DNA from: Heterohyrax brucei
Lineage: Eukaryota; Chordata; Mammalia; Hyracoidea; Procaviidae
Assembly: GCA_028571685.1 (NCBI GenBank)
Contig: CM053154.1
Coordinates: 7,973,501-8,037,500, forward strand
Direction of reading: 5' to 3'
Length of the DNA stretch: 64,000 bases
Part shown: positions 45,646 to 63,890 of the stretch, one piece after another
Numbering within the stretch: position 1 is the stretch's first letter
Layout: every line of letters begins with the position of its first letter
Position numbers and translations under genes: made by a program
The notes under the pieces: model-generated
Databases searched by the model: none
What the model was told of the DNA's origin: nothing
Seen by the model: the letters and a program-made list of their open reading frames with translations, nothing else

Positions 45646-46984
45646 GATAAAATACCTTTCACCAACCTTCTCTCTCCTTCTCTTTTAAAATAATATTATA
45701 CTGACATTTGGGGAAAAGTTTATACAGTAAGTTAGATTCCCATCTGACAATTTCCACACAAATTGCTTAGTGATAGCTATTAGTTGTGTTTATCAAAATG
45801 TGTTCTGTTTGCTTCCTTTCCAGTCCTCTAGTCTCCCAGGCCCCTTTATTTCCTTAGCTTTGCTTTTGAGTAGTTGTGGATCTTTTCGTCTCATACAGGT
45901 GGTTTTAATAGGATATAGATCTTACATATCTTTTATTTTGTGTGCTTCTCTGCTATTTTACTAAAAGATTATCTCAAGGGAGAGGCTTAGTTCTAGGGTT
46001 AACGAGTGTCTCAGGGTAACAGCCTCAGGGAGTCTTCTGTTCCTTACACTTCCAATTTGTCGGGCCTTTTTTTGCTGTTGTTAAATAAGAATTGGAGTTC
46101 TGTTCCATAGCTGTCTCCCATTCTATCTGGGGCCAAGTACAGAGATCCTGGTCAGAAAGTCAACCTTACTTTTCAAAGCTTCTCTCATACTTGTTTAAAA
46201 CAGTAAAAAGCTACACATAGTTTTCCAGAATGGCTGGAGGATGAACGTGGAAATAATGCTTGCTTCTAGAAAGTAGGCCTCTTCTTCGAGCAAGGGTCCT
46301 TTCCCTAGAGATTAGCTCCAGACTGCCACCAGCAGCCCGCCGTCTTGGTGGCAGGAGGCAGCACTGTGAGCCACAGCTGGCTTCCGGCCTCAGAGCCAGA
46401 CCTCAGTGGAGAAAGCAACGGTCCTCACTGCCCTGCTTTCTAGGCCCTTCCAGGCTCCTCGTGCAGACTGTGGGCAGCTCTCTTTCGGTACCTGACCTTG
46501 ACTTCTCAGGGCACTTTACCTGGGAAGACTTATAAAACGGTGGTTAGGCCTGCTGCCGGGGAACTGCTTCTATGGGGTTTTATACTTTACCAAGAAATTT
46601 TCCCCTGTGTCTCCCATTCAGTTCCCTCCACCATTCTGCAGGGCAAACATCTCACCCTCAAGTCCTTTTCACAGGTAGCAGAGGTTCTGCCAGGCTTAGA
46701 ACGGTCTCAAGATCACACAGTTAAGGCAGGGTGCTCAGAGCAGAGAAAGTCCAGAAGGAAGTCTTTGGACGGCAGCACCATGCTGAGTGTGTGTCAGCCC
46801 TTGGGAATAGGCTTGTGCCTCAGGACTCCCACAGGCTGAGGAGGAAACTTTTCAAGATTTGCAGTGCTAGGGCAATTTCAAGAAGAGAGGTTTTTATGAT
46901 CATAACCTCTCTAAAGTACTTGTCTTCTCCGCTAATTCTTAAGGGGTGAATTTACCTACGGGGCAACTTTGTTGATTGGGGGCC
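45646..46984. other. No gene seen
   Basis: AT-rich at first, then GC-richer from 46260. Frames of 91 and 113 codons have no domain. Confidence 0.45.
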
Positions 46985-47145
46985 TGCTGACTGTAGGTGG
47001 TGTAGTGGGTTAAGTGCTATGACTGCTGACCAGCAGTTCGAATCCACCACTATGGGGATTGCGAACACTATGGGGCAGTTCTAATCTGTCCTGCAGGCTC
47101 CCTAGGAATAGAAATGGACTTCATGGCCAAAGTTTTTGGTTTCCT
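46985..47145 (+). repeat. AfroSINE copy
   Basis: 'gtaggtggtgtagtgggtta' to 'atggacttcatggccaaagt'. Part of the middle is missing. Confidence 0.82.
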
Positions 47146-47152
47146 ACCATTC

Positions 47153-47357
47153 TAGGAGCTCGGATAGTACAGTGGCTAAAAGTACTCAGCTGGTAACTCA
47201 AAGGTCAGCAGCTCAAATTCACAAGCCATTCCCTGGGAGACAAACGTGACAGTCTGCATCTGTAAAGATGACAGCCGTGGAAGCCCTGTGGGGCAGTGCT
47301 GTGTCCTAGATGGTCACTATGAGTCAGAATTGACTTGCAAGGACAGTGAGTTTTGGT
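47153..47357 (+). repeat. AfroSINE copy, long variant
   Basis: 'aggagctcggatagtacagt', 'gtaaagatgacagccgtgga', to 'attgacttgcaaggacagtg'. The solo LTR follows directly. Confidence 0.85.
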
Positions 47358-47367
47358 GTTATAGCTC

Positions 47368-47890
47368 TGTCACGGATTGAACTCTGTCCCCCCCAAAATA
47401 TGTGTAGCCACGTGGCTGGGCCATGATTCCCAGTATCTCGTGACTGCTCTCCATTTTGTGGTTTTCTATGGTGTATGTTAAAGGATTAGGGTGGGGCTGT
47501 AAATTCTTTCATAGGATCACCTCCCTGCTCCACTGTAAAGGAAGTTTCCCTGGAGTGTGGCTTGCCCCGCCCTTAATCCTTTCATCCTATGAGAGATAAA
47601 AGGACAGAGAAGCAGGCAGAGAATTAGGAACCTCGTCCCATCAAGAAAGCAGCACCGGGAGAAGAGTGCGTCCTTCAGACCCGAGGTTCCTGTGCCAAGA
47701 CGCTCCCTGGACAAAGACTGATGCAATACCAGACTTTCCTCCAGAGCCGACAAGGAGAAAGCCTTCCCCTGGAGCGGACACCCTGAATACGGACTTCCAG
47801 CCTACCAGACTGGGTAAGAATAAACCTTCCTTTGTTAAAGCCATCCACTCTGTGGTCTTTCTGTTAGAGCAGCCCTCGCTGACTAGGACA
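47368..47890 (+). repeat. Solo LTR, MaLR-like, with perfect 5-bp target duplication
   Basis: 523 bp from 'tgtcacggattgaactctgt' to 'gctgactaggaca'. agctc lies at 47363-47367 and 47891-47895. It pairs closely with the LTR at 25557-26083. Confidence 0.93.
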
Positions 47891-48059
47891 AGCTCCTATC
47901 TTCATCGACAGCCAAGTCACAAAGATTGACACGGTCTATGCCAAGGCTTTTGCCGGTGCTGGGAATTCTGAGCTGCTCAGTCACTGTCCTGTCTGTAAGG
48001 GTTTCCCAGCCTACTGGCAAAGTCAGAGACACAGGTGGACTGCCAATTAAATTTGCGAG

Positions 48060-48548
48060 TTAATCCAAGAAAAAATGCTACATACCTCATTGCTGAGTAT
48101 CACTACAGTCCCCTTTAAAGTACTCCCCTTGGAAGGCTATGCACTGACAGCAATGCCTAGTCCACCCTCAAAAGCAATTTTGGAATTCTTTCTCTGGAAG
48201 GGCCAGCAGAGCTGTCGTCGTATTACCCTTGATGTCCTGAATGTCATCAGAACGTCTTCCTTTCAATATTTCTTTTATCTTCAGGTAAAGATAAAGGTCA
48301 TTGGGGGCCAGATCAGGTGAGCACGCAGGGTCTCTCAATACAGTTATTTGTTTACTGGCTAAAAACTCCCTCACAGACAACTGTGCAGTTAAGTTGTGAA
48401 CTTGCCACCTTGCCACCATGCAAAATGGCCACTCCAGAAAGAGTACCAAAATTGCTTTAAAGGGTGGACTAGGCGCTGGCATCGGTGCCTACCTTCCAAA
48501 GGGAGTACTCCGAAGGTGACCGTAGTGGTATTCAGCAATGAGGTATGT
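48060..48548. mobile_element. Fold-back (inverted) mariner remnant
   Basis: The left arm (about 48075-48205) and right arm (about 48415-48545) are inverted copies of the mariner 3' end, with a loop of about 210 bp of the same transposase gene. 'gctacatacctcattgctga' at the left pairs with 'attcagcaatgaggtatgta' at the right; 'cctagtccaccctcaaaagc' pairs with 'gctttaaagggtggactagg'. The minus frame through loop and left arm reads LSVREFLASKQITVL, SPDLAPNDLYLY and EILKGRRSDDI, as in the copy at 2.1-2.4 kb. No functional transposase remains. Confidence 0.85.
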
Positions 48549-48985
48549 AGCACTTAACAATTCACTTCAGAGCCTCCAAGGTCACCAGGAGTCGGATCCA
48601 AGTCCACAGCACTTGGGTCGGCTTACAGACTTGATTGTCAGACCTCGCATTACCTGTAACTCTGTGCTGTGTGCTACCTCAAGATGTGTGCAGGCAGGAA
48701 GCAGAGGTCTGAGCAAAGAACAGGCCTCCCCAGGAGCAGGTGACATTTGAGCTGGGCCTTAAAGGTAGGGTTCTGGCAGATTGGGAAAATGGAAAACATT
48801 TCAAGGGGAAAAGAGCCTAAAGTGCATCCAGTTCATCTTCACTTCCCGTCTCGGATCAGGGATCCGCCACGGGCCTATCAGTCTTTTCAGAGAGCAGGCC
48901 TTACCCCGCCAAGTTCCTCCCCTCCCCCGAACCTGCCGGTCTGGAAGGGCTTTCTGATAATCCACCTTGCGGCCCGGTTTACCTA
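48549..48985. other. No gene seen
   Basis: Short frames. A SINE scrap 'caccaggagtcggatccaa' lies near 48583. Confidence 0.45.
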
Positions 48986-48987
48986 CA

Positions 48988-49405
48988 CCTGACGGTCCCT
49001 AGGTGGCGCAAGCGGCTTGGCTGATTGAACCCACCCGGTAGGGCTGAAGAAAAGGCCTGCAGGGTCTGCTTCCAGGAAGAAGGCAGCCGAGAGCTCCTGT
49101 CCAGCAGAGAGCAGAGAGGGCGGCAATGCGGAGGGGGACACACCGACTGAAGGGACACGGGACATACGGGGTGGAAAGGAGCGGTGTGCTGTCACAGGGT
49201 GGGGAGAGCAGCTTGACGGACACACGCAGTGTGGGTGCAAGCTTTCATATGACAAATTGACTTGAATCGTAAACTTTCACTTAAAGCACAATAAAATATA
49301 TATTTTTAAAAGATGGTAGCCAAGAAAACCCTACAGAGCAGACCTACCCCGCAGCATCCGGCCCCCAGGAGTCACAGTCAGCTCAAGGGTGACTAGCCAA
49401 CAACA
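48988..49405 (+). repeat. AfroSINE subtype 2, split by a family A repeat
   Basis: 5' part 48988-49086 ('gacggtccctaggtggcgca', 'gaagaaaaggcctgcagg') and 3' part 49311-49405 ('agccaagaaaaccctacaga' to 'ccaacaacaaca') flank the insertion. Confidence 0.8.
49087..49310 (+). repeat. Family A repeat, truncated, inserted in a SINE
   Basis: 'gcggtgtgctgtcacagggt' to 'cacttaaagcacaataaaat' with an A/T-rich tail. Confidence 0.8.
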
Positions 49406-49479
49406 ACACACACGTTTCTAATCAGTCCAGACCCAGCGGCCCCCAGTGTTATCAAGGAGTCATTTCTGGTTCCAGTTCT

Positions 49480-49579
49480 GTTCTGGTCAAGCCCCTGCTG
49501 AGGATCTGCATTTCTAACAAGTTCTCAGGCACTGCTGATACTGCTGGTTAGAGACTACTTCTGAGAACCACTAGGACAG
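49480..49579 (-). repeat. MER5-type DNA transposon end
   Basis: 'ggatctgcatttctaacaag', 'actgctgatactgctggtta' and 'tctgagaaccact' are the reversed MER5 terminus. Confidence 0.7.
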
Positions 49580-49747
49580 CCCATGAAACCAAACAGATGG
49601 CCATGAATCAGTTCTGACTCTTAACAACCCAGTAGGACAGAGTAGATACAATTGCCCCATCAGGGCTCCAAGGAGTGCCAGGTGGATCTGAACAGCTGAC
49701 CTCTCGGTTGGCGGTGATAGCACTTAACCACTGCACCACCAAGGTTT
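49580..49747 (-). repeat. AfroSINE copy inserted at the MER5 end
   Basis: Reverse copy. The flanks ccactaggacag (49568-49579) and ccactaggagag (49748-49759) match at 11 of 12 bases. Confidence 0.9.
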
Positions 49748-49944
49748 CCACTAGGAGAGCAGTGGGATCACCGGGGGGACCTTGGTGAGACGACAGTTTT
49801 GTTTCCGTACATCTGGGGTGCAAACATCGATTCTTGGCAGGCTTTTGGTTTGTTTAAGTGACCAAAGCTGTGGAGTCAGACGCCTCCCAGACTTGTTTGT
49901 GGAGCCTGTTGTCACGTGATGTGCAGCTGATTACGGTGATCCCA

Positions 49945-50098
49945 CAGGACCAAGTGGAACTGTCCCCCACGTCTTCTAGGCTCCTGTCTTTACTGGAGCA
50001 GATCAACATGTGTTTTTGCCCTTGGGGTCACTGGGTGGGTTTGAACCACTGGCCTTGGGTTAGCAGTAAGCGCTTAACCATTGCACCACCAGGGCTCC
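49945..50098 (-). repeat. AfroSINE copy, diverged
   Basis: Reverse copy: 'caagtggaactgtcccccac' through 'cgcttaaccattgcaccacc' and 'agggctcc'. Confidence 0.7.
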
Positions 50099-50545
50099 TT
50101 AACAAGAGCCCATGCGTCCTAATCAATACCACACATTAAGCTGTCCCCAGCAGCAAGGACACAGGTACTAAAGAATTAACAGCAAGTATGTCTTACAAAG
50201 GGTATTCACGGGAATCCCCAAATCATTACATTTTAAGTCTCTCCAAATCCATTTTGTAGTAATCTGACAAACACTTTTGCCTTAGAGAAATAGAAATAAT
50301 TGCACTGGTTTTGAATTGCTTTCAATTCTGACGGTATTTCTGAAGTGTTTCTTGGAAATCTAGGAAATGGATTCCCAAGTAAGAAAAATTGGATTGGCTC
50401 CTTATTTATTAGGAAAAGAAGTCAGTCTTAATGCAAACCAAAATCTAAGTGATTTCATCTGGAAACAGGAGAAAGGTTGCATGCTGGGAAGTTAGCAGCT
50501 CACTGACTTGGTCACTGACCAAGCCAATCTCACATTGGTTTAAAA
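50099..50545. other. No gene seen
   Basis: AT-rich unique-looking sequence. Confidence 0.5.
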
Positions 50546-50735
50546 AAAACACACACACACACATACACACACATAACCAAACCCACTGCTGTCAAGTCTA
50601 TTCTGACTCATAGCGACTCTACAGGACAGACTAGAACGTCCCCATAGAATTACAAGGAGCGCCTGGCAGATTTCAACCAGCAACCTTCTGGGTAGCAGAC
50701 GTAGCATTTAACCACTACCCCACCAGTGTTTCCTT
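50546..50735 (-). repeat. AfroSINE copy with (CA)n
   Basis: A (CA)n run at 50549-50572, then the reverse SINE 'ccaaacccactgctgtcaag' to 'taccccaccagtgtttcc'. The CA run is on the SINE's 3' side, matching the repeat-tail behaviour seen at 40.6 and 43.3 kb. Confidence 0.88.
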
Positions 50736-50859
50736 GTACTGCTTACAGATCTAAAAAATTCAAGTGCAGTAGTGAAGACACTCTGGAATGTTTTCAGCAT
50801 CACCTCTAGGGCTGAGTGAGTGAAATAAATCCATATCTCTGAAGTCTTTCATCACACAC

Positions 50860-51010
50860 TTGGAAACCCCGATGGCGTAACAGTTGGTTAAATGCTGTGG
50901 CTGGTAACCAACAGGTCAGCAGTTCAAATCCACCAGGCACTCCTTGGAAACTCACTGGGGTAGTTCTGTAGGGTCACTATGAGTCAGAATCAACGCTACA
51001 CTAGAGGGCT
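50860..51010 (+). repeat. AfroSINE copy
   Basis: 'ggaaaccccgatggcgtaac' to 'gagtcagaatcaacgctaca'. Confidence 0.88.
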
Positions 51011-51044
51011 TGGTTTGGGGCTTTATTATACATCTCGTGTAGGA

Positions 51045-51235
51045 GAGGAGTCCCTGGATGGTGCAACTAAGACAGCTGGCTGCTAACAGAAAGGCTGCAA
51101 GTTCGAGGCTCCTTGGAAGAAAGGCCTGGTGACCAACTTCCAAAAACATCTGCCATTGAAAACACTTCGGAGCACAGCTCTATGACACACACAAGGTGGT
51201 CATGAATTGGAGGCGACTTGATGGCAGCTGGTATT
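51045..51235 (+). repeat. AfroSINE, subtype 2
   Basis: 'ggagtccctggatggtgcaa', 'aagaaaggcctggtgaccaa', to 'aggcgacttgatggcagctg'. Confidence 0.88.
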
Positions 51236-51454
51236 GGGAACAGCGCTGCCGAAAAATTACAAAATGCAAATAAATGTAAGATAGGAAAACATCACCCTTA
51301 TTGCCATGGCTCAAGGACAACACTGTTGACACTTTGGTGAGTACCCTTCCCAACAGTTTTCTATCAATAAGGAACCTACATAAATATTTTTTCTCCACAG
51401 AAGTTACATCAGACCTTGCATACTATTTGGAAACCTGACTTTTTTCTTTTCTAT

Positions 51455-51628
51455 TTAAACCAAATCAAACCAAACCAAACCTACTGCTGTCGATTCTGAC
51501 CCACAGTGACCCTATAGGTCAGAGTAGAACTGCCCCATAGGGTTTCCAAGGAGTGCCTGGTTGATCTGAACTGCTGACCTTCTGCTTAGCAGATGTAGCA
51601 TTTGACCACTACATCACCAGGAAGCCAC
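51455..51628 (-). repeat. AfroSINE copy
   Basis: Reverse copy: repeated 'aaacc' tail (51460-51483), 'ctatAggtcagagtagaact' and 'ccactacatcaccaggaagc'. Confidence 0.9.
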
Positions 51629-52939
51629 CTTTTTGTGCAAAGCCATCATTCTTACTTCTATCTCAATATCCTTAAGGGCTGCCAACGATTTGTGGATGTA
51701 CTCGGGTTTAGCTATTCCAGTAACATTAAGGTTCTTTAAAACTTTTATTTTTTGTTTTGCTATTCTAAATATACTGCAATGAGCTTCCTCTTGCTAAGTC
51801 TCTGCCTAAAAAGGCTACACCCTGTGACACGTGACATCTGGCACTCCAGAAGCCACCTCCTGGTGGTCTCACTGCAAGGTCTCACCATGTCAGGACGCAG
51901 AGGGGCCCCAGGGCTACCCAACTTGGATGGACTCTACATCCTCACTGTGCACTGCCTCACTTAGGACATCACAGAAGCCAGTGGAACAAAAGGAAGACAG
52001 TTCAGTTCAATCTCAGAACTTTCCTCAAATCTGTTTGTCATAAAGTTGAGCAAGTAAACAGGGTCCCTAATTTATGAACACCATGTTTGCAGAACTGTTT
52101 GCCTTCACGCTTCCTGTCTGGCAGAATTAAGGGCTGCAGTGGGAAGGAAGAAGCAGAACCTTGTCAACGGGCGGAGAACTTTTAGAAACTGGAAGGAAAC
52201 CTCCCAGGGAAGGCCAAACCAGCCTAAGCAGAGTTCAGAGCCATGACTCATTTCTACCGGGTTTGCAGTTTACACCACCCCCAGACGGGCTGTTTTTTTT
52301 TTAACCTCCTTAAAATACGGATTTACAAGGCAGTCATTTGAATGCATTCAAGCCGTTCTTGTCACTGCTCCATGGATCGTTTCCATTTCTGTTTTGTTCC
52401 TTCTCCAGAAAAGCCAGTTGTAACATGTAATCTCCAGACTTCGGAGTTGAGACTCCAGTCTTTTTTTTCTCAAATAGCTGGAGAAGATGTGGAGTCGAAT
52501 CCTGAAAGCTTACAATCCACATGTTAAGATCCTGCTGAAAACAGACCATCACGCTGGATTCTGGAAGAGACACATCACTCAAACTAGAGTGAGCGGCCCA
52601 TGGTCTCCCAGAGTCTAGACTACACGAGTTGGTCCACAGGCCCTCCTTCTAAGCAAGTCCCCAATTCCTAACACCGTCTCAGTGCCCCGAGCTCCCAGCA
52701 GCTCACCTGCTGGGTAATCCAGGCTGAGCAGGGCTTTCCAACAAGACCAGGTCCCGTGTGGAAGGGGCCTTCTGGGGACCTTCCTGAGGTGAGGTTTCAG
52801 CCTCAGTTGAGACTCAGTTCTTGCCATAACTTGATACTCAATACATTCTCCTCAAAACCAACAGAGGTGGTTTGGTAACTTGGTACTTTTGGAATTCCCC
52901 TAAAGCCAGCCTGACAGAAGTCTGTAATGAAGACAAGTT
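51629..52939. other. No gene seen
   Basis: Immediately downstream of ABRAXAS2. Frames up to 82 codons without domains, and no repeat recognised apart from T-runs. Confidence 0.5.
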
Positions 52940-53059
52940 TTAATGCCCTTTACAAAGCTCTATGAAGTCTATGAAGAAACACCAGAATGCGCAAGATGAG
53001 GCAAGATCTGGTCGGGTGGAAACAGACATTAAGACAATAACATCATGATTAAATAAGTT

Positions 53060-53065
53060 TTTATT
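53060..53065 (-). promoter_or_regulatory. ABRAXAS2: Candidate distal polyadenylation signal of ABRAXAS2
   Basis: AATAAA on the minus strand (plus-strand TTTATT). On the transcript it is followed within about 25 nt by a T/GT-rich stretch (tgttattgtcttaatgtctg), as expected for a downstream element. Confidence 0.5.
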
Positions 53066-54046
53066 GTCACATTTAACTGCTTTGTCAGATACACACTGTA
53101 GATTTCGGTATGGCAGAAAAACATTTTCCTGACTGTCAAAATGCAAATGGAAGAGATGCCAATGGCACTTAAAAAGAAAAAATTTCACACTGGTGCTGAA
53201 GCCGCTAGTATGTAGCAGGTGACAACTGGGACACATCTGCAGAGAAACTCATCTGCAACGTTTCTGACCACATGGCAGTGGTATAAGACCAGCAAAAACA
53301 GAAGACGAGTTAAAATACAGATCCCGTAAAGTGGACTTCTGGAGAATGGCAGTTTCAGCACTGTAGTTTTCAGTCCCAATTATACTGTCTAATTTATCAC
53401 AGGAACTGGAGGTCAGTGAGTCAACTTCTCTCCTATGAAATAAAACTACTTTTCCAGAGCCTGAATTGTGAGCCCCTTGGACAGCATCCCTATTCCTGCA
53501 GGTTTTACTTAACCCAGAAGCAGGCAGCTCTGCTCCACAGCAGGGCCTCCCTCAGTGGCTCGCACCTTCAGTCGTGGATCTGGTCACCTCCACGCGAGAA
53601 GCCTGCAAGGCCCCTGGGCTCCTGGGTTCTCGCGTTCAGGGCAAACCCAGAAAACAGGCAGTAATTCAATAAAGACCGAAGTGCATCCCAACAGTCTACA
53701 CATTCCACAACTATCCCCCAACTGGCAACTTAGGGGAAGAAGTTTGATTATTCAGATTGAAAACCAATCTTGATCCACCACAATTCCCATCCATTTCATG
53801 AAGTTTCTTTCCTCTGCAAATAAAACCAGCACCAGGGTTTGTGAGTAGGTCTAAAGGAGTTACATCCCTCACATATCAACTCAGCTAAAAGCCCACAGTG
53901 GTTCATCACAAACCCTGGTGTGGCACTGAATTCCTTCCTGTGACTCACTGCTCAGTGTCCCTCCTTCCAGACTCCAGAAAAGGGACCAAAAATGCGGCCA
54001 GTGCAATACAGTAGTCACCACAATCCATCAAAAGAAAAATAATTAA

Positions 54047-54052
54047 TTTATT
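54047..54052 (-). promoter_or_regulatory. ABRAXAS2: Candidate proximal polyadenylation signal of ABRAXAS2
   Basis: AATAAA on the minus strand about 690 nt after the stop. The downstream sequence is less clearly GT-rich than at the distal site, so it is probably an alternative or unused site. Confidence 0.3.
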
Positions 54053-54741
54053 GTATGACATACTAATTTGGATGATTACTTATTTGTACTTAGTATTTCT
54101 ACTTTGTTTTTTTTTTTTTTAAAAAGCAACCATTTTTAAGTGACAATACGTATCAGGCTAGTAGAAAAAAGTTGAAACAAAGCCCTCTCTGTCAATCTCA
54201 CAAAGTCATGCAGACGAGAGAAGGGTGGATCTGATTTGTCCCAATCAGGCTTCTTGGAATTATCAAAATTTCTTATCTAGCAAAGATGAATTTGGCTCAT
54301 CACAGAAAGAAGGTTCTTTGAAGGCTGCTGCTAAACTTGCTTCCCTTTGAAAAGTAAATTTCAAGGCATGATAGTGCAAGAGGTAAGGTTTCTGATTTAT
54401 AGAACATTTATAGACTAATTGTGCTTAGTGTCTAATTTCCAATTTACTGTAAAGAACAAAAACTACGGTGATAAGTTTTACTTTGCCTAAATTGACCAGC
54501 ACATCCATGAATCGCACCAGAATTAGTACAACATGATTATCTTAACGATTCTGCTGTGACACGGGCACTCTGCATCTGAAGTGAGGACCGGCGGGTGACA
54601 GCCGCCAGCAAGTTCTGGGCACAAGGGTTCTCTCCTCTCGGGAGCCAAGGGTCTGAGAAAGCCATTCCCAAGACTGAGTCCTGCAAAGACTCTCTCAGTC
54701 AGCAGTAAGAAAAGCAGTGCTAAGTGGAGAGTTCCGTGTCA

Positions 54742-61686
<6,945 letters not shown>

Positions 61687-61724
61687 TCAAACGTATCCAC
61701 AGACACACACACCTGTACACAGAT

Positions 61725-62110
61725 GGTCACTGCTGCTTGATTTGCAACAGGAAAAAATGGCAAACTCACAGATCTGTCAACAGGTAAATGGACAAGCACA
61801 TGTGCTAGGTTCATCTCGTGGAGTCCTACTTGGTAGTGAGAAGGAACCACTACTAGCATACACAGCAGCACGGACGAAACCAGAAAGAACTATGCTGAAA
61901 GAAGCCAGGCCTCTCCCTACCCCCACAGTATACACTACTGGGTTCCATCTATATAAAATTCTAGAAAATGAAAACTAATGTATAGTGACATACAGCAGAT
62001 CAATGGCTGACAGGGGTGGGAGAGGCAGGAAGAAAGAATTAGAAAAGGGCATGGAAAAACATTTCTGGGTGATGGATATACTTGTTATCTGAGGATGGTA
62101 ACTGCTTCAC
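61725..62110 (+). mobile_element. L1 3' fragment in ABRAXAS2 intron 4
   Basis: 'tctgtcaacaggtaaatgga', 'tgaaagaagccaggcctctc', 'tgggttccatctatataaaa' and 'ggtgatggatatacttgtta' are old L1 3' text. Confidence 0.75.
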
Positions 62111-62194
62111 AGGTGTATATATACATCAAAGCTTGCCAAAATCTACATGCTAAATACTTGTACTCTATTGTACACAAACTTTTTCTAAGAACAA

Positions 62195-62305
62195 AACCAC
62201 ATACTGCTGTTGAGTCAGGTCTGACTCACAGCAACCCCAGAGGTCAGAGTAGAACTACTCCACAGAGTTTCCAAGGAGCCCCCGGTAGATTTGAACAGAG
62301 AACCT
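62195..62305 (-). repeat. AfroSINE copy, truncated, in intron 4
   Basis: Reverse copy 'accacatactgctgttgagt' to 'tagatttgaacagagaacc'. The 5' tRNA-like third is missing. Confidence 0.85.
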
Positions 62306-63734
62306 TATAAATGTATTTTAGAAATCAGCTGACAATTAGCCACTTATTGGTTTGACATTTGCTAAAATAATTTCCCCATCACTCTGATCAACGAGCAGTA
62401 AGATGCCAAATTAATTCCCACCGGTAGAGCTACAATTCTACCTTTTAAGGTAACTGGTTAATTGCAAGGCGACTGAAAAACCAGGTCTGTATGTTGGAAA
62501 ACACATTTTCACAGCTATGTTTGGGCTATAAAGAAAGATTATGGACATCTTTCTCTGAGGTGTCAACTCAAAGCTACTCAAATTTTACAGATAATTTTCA
62601 GGGACTAAAGTGACACAGTGACTTCCATTTCTTACCCTAGGCAAGACATCCGCTGGCATTTTTGAAAGCCAAAGCAATTATTCCAGCACTAGCCATGTTT
62701 ATCATCTGTGGCTGGCACTGGGGCAGCTCTTCTGTTTACCTTTATCTAGTTCAGAGCAGACACTTCCAGAAGGTGGATATCACCTTCTCACTTGCCTCAT
62801 CTGGCCTTCGCCTAAACCCTGAGGCCTGTGGGAACTCGGTAAACACAACGTGGACTCTGGAACAGCAGGGGCTCGGCACCTGGCCACGGTGTGCCTACCA
62901 CAGGGGTTTTGTGCCAAGAGCTCCAGTCGGCCTCTGGCTTAGTCTAACATTCTTACACAGGGTACAGTAACCTATTTGAGGTAAAGAGATAATTTTATAA
63001 ATATTATGTATCTTTTCTGCTGGAAATCTAGATTTTGGCGGGGGAAAGAAGTTCAAATTCTCTTTATGGTACCGTAGGCAATACAATGAAATATAAGCTA
63101 CAGTTACTACCCTTAATGAATACCATGGAAGAACAAAACATGACTCCTAAGTAAACTATACACTTAATGGCAGGGGAAACCATAAATGTTTGTTTTAGAC
63201 AAAGTCCTATAAACCCAAAGCTGCAGATCAACTCTTAACTTTCTGAGAGTCTTGGCTCCTGGAAAGGCAGTCATCTCAGGTGACAGCTCATGACTGGTCC
63301 GCTGTGTCTCCACACAGCAGACCCAATTTAAAGTCCCCCAAATGAACCTGGAAATGTATCCCCTACCTTGTGTGGAAAAGACTATATGATAAAGTCATTT
63401 TCCCCCAGCTGGTTTCCCATTATAAAATAGAGTCATTAAGAGAAAATACTGGAGCACAGCAAATAAAGCCTCCTTCACCAGCAGCCTCCCCACCCCCTTC
63501 CCATTCCTTTTCCAGAGTAACTGCTTTTCAGTTTGGCTACTTTCCAGAACTTTTTCTGTGCATTCAACACCCACTCAGACTTCTGTCTTGAAGGAGAATG
63601 GCGTCACCTCTTAGACCGTTTTTCCTGTAACATAACTCACACTTTTCTATGCCCTCACAGGAAAACCACCCTCCTCCTTTATCATGGCCACTCTGTATCT
63701 CACGATGCAGAGGCACTATCTAACTGCCACCCTG

Positions 63735-63890
63735 GGGGTGCTGTGGGTAACAGCACAGCTGCTGAACCAAAGGTGGGCAGTTCAAATTCACCAGCTGCTC
63801 CCTGGAAGCCCTACGGAGCCGTTCTCCCCTGTCCTGTACGGCCACTGACTTGGAGTCAACGTGATGGCCACAGGGTTTGTTTTTTTCCTG
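63735..63890 (+). repeat. AfroSINE copy in intron 4
   Basis: 'gctgtgggtaacagcacagc', 'gcagttcaaattcaccagct', to 'cttggagtcaacgtgatggc', with a T-rich tail. Confidence 0.8.

Larger units (their letters stand above)
53040..54741 (-). other. ABRAXAS2: ABRAXAS2 3' untranslated region (probable extent)
   Basis: The 1.7 kb left of the TAA stop carries no recognisable SINE, L1 or LTR, although the rest of the window is dense with them. That is what an mRNA-retained 3' UTR would look like. A T-run (A-run on the transcript) lies near 54107. Two AATAAA hexamers lie at 54047-54052 and 53060-53065. I take the distal one as the main end. Alternative ends, including an ATTAAA at 52942-52947, cannot be excluded without transcripts. 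Confidence 0.6.

Noticed and set aside
49087-49310. Independent small gene with AATAAA near 49290
   Set aside because: The polyadenylation-like signal is the conserved 3' end of family A, which is present in all its copies.
53416-53773. Plus-strand frames of 72-82 codons left of the ABRAXAS2 stop
   Set aside because: They lie in the probable 3' UTR and antisense to the gene. No domain.
62662-62970. 102-codon plus frame starting MKAKAIIPALAMFIICGWHW, resembling a signal peptide
   Set aside because: It lies inside ABRAXAS2 intron 4 on the opposite strand, with no promoter, splice sites or homologue I recognise.
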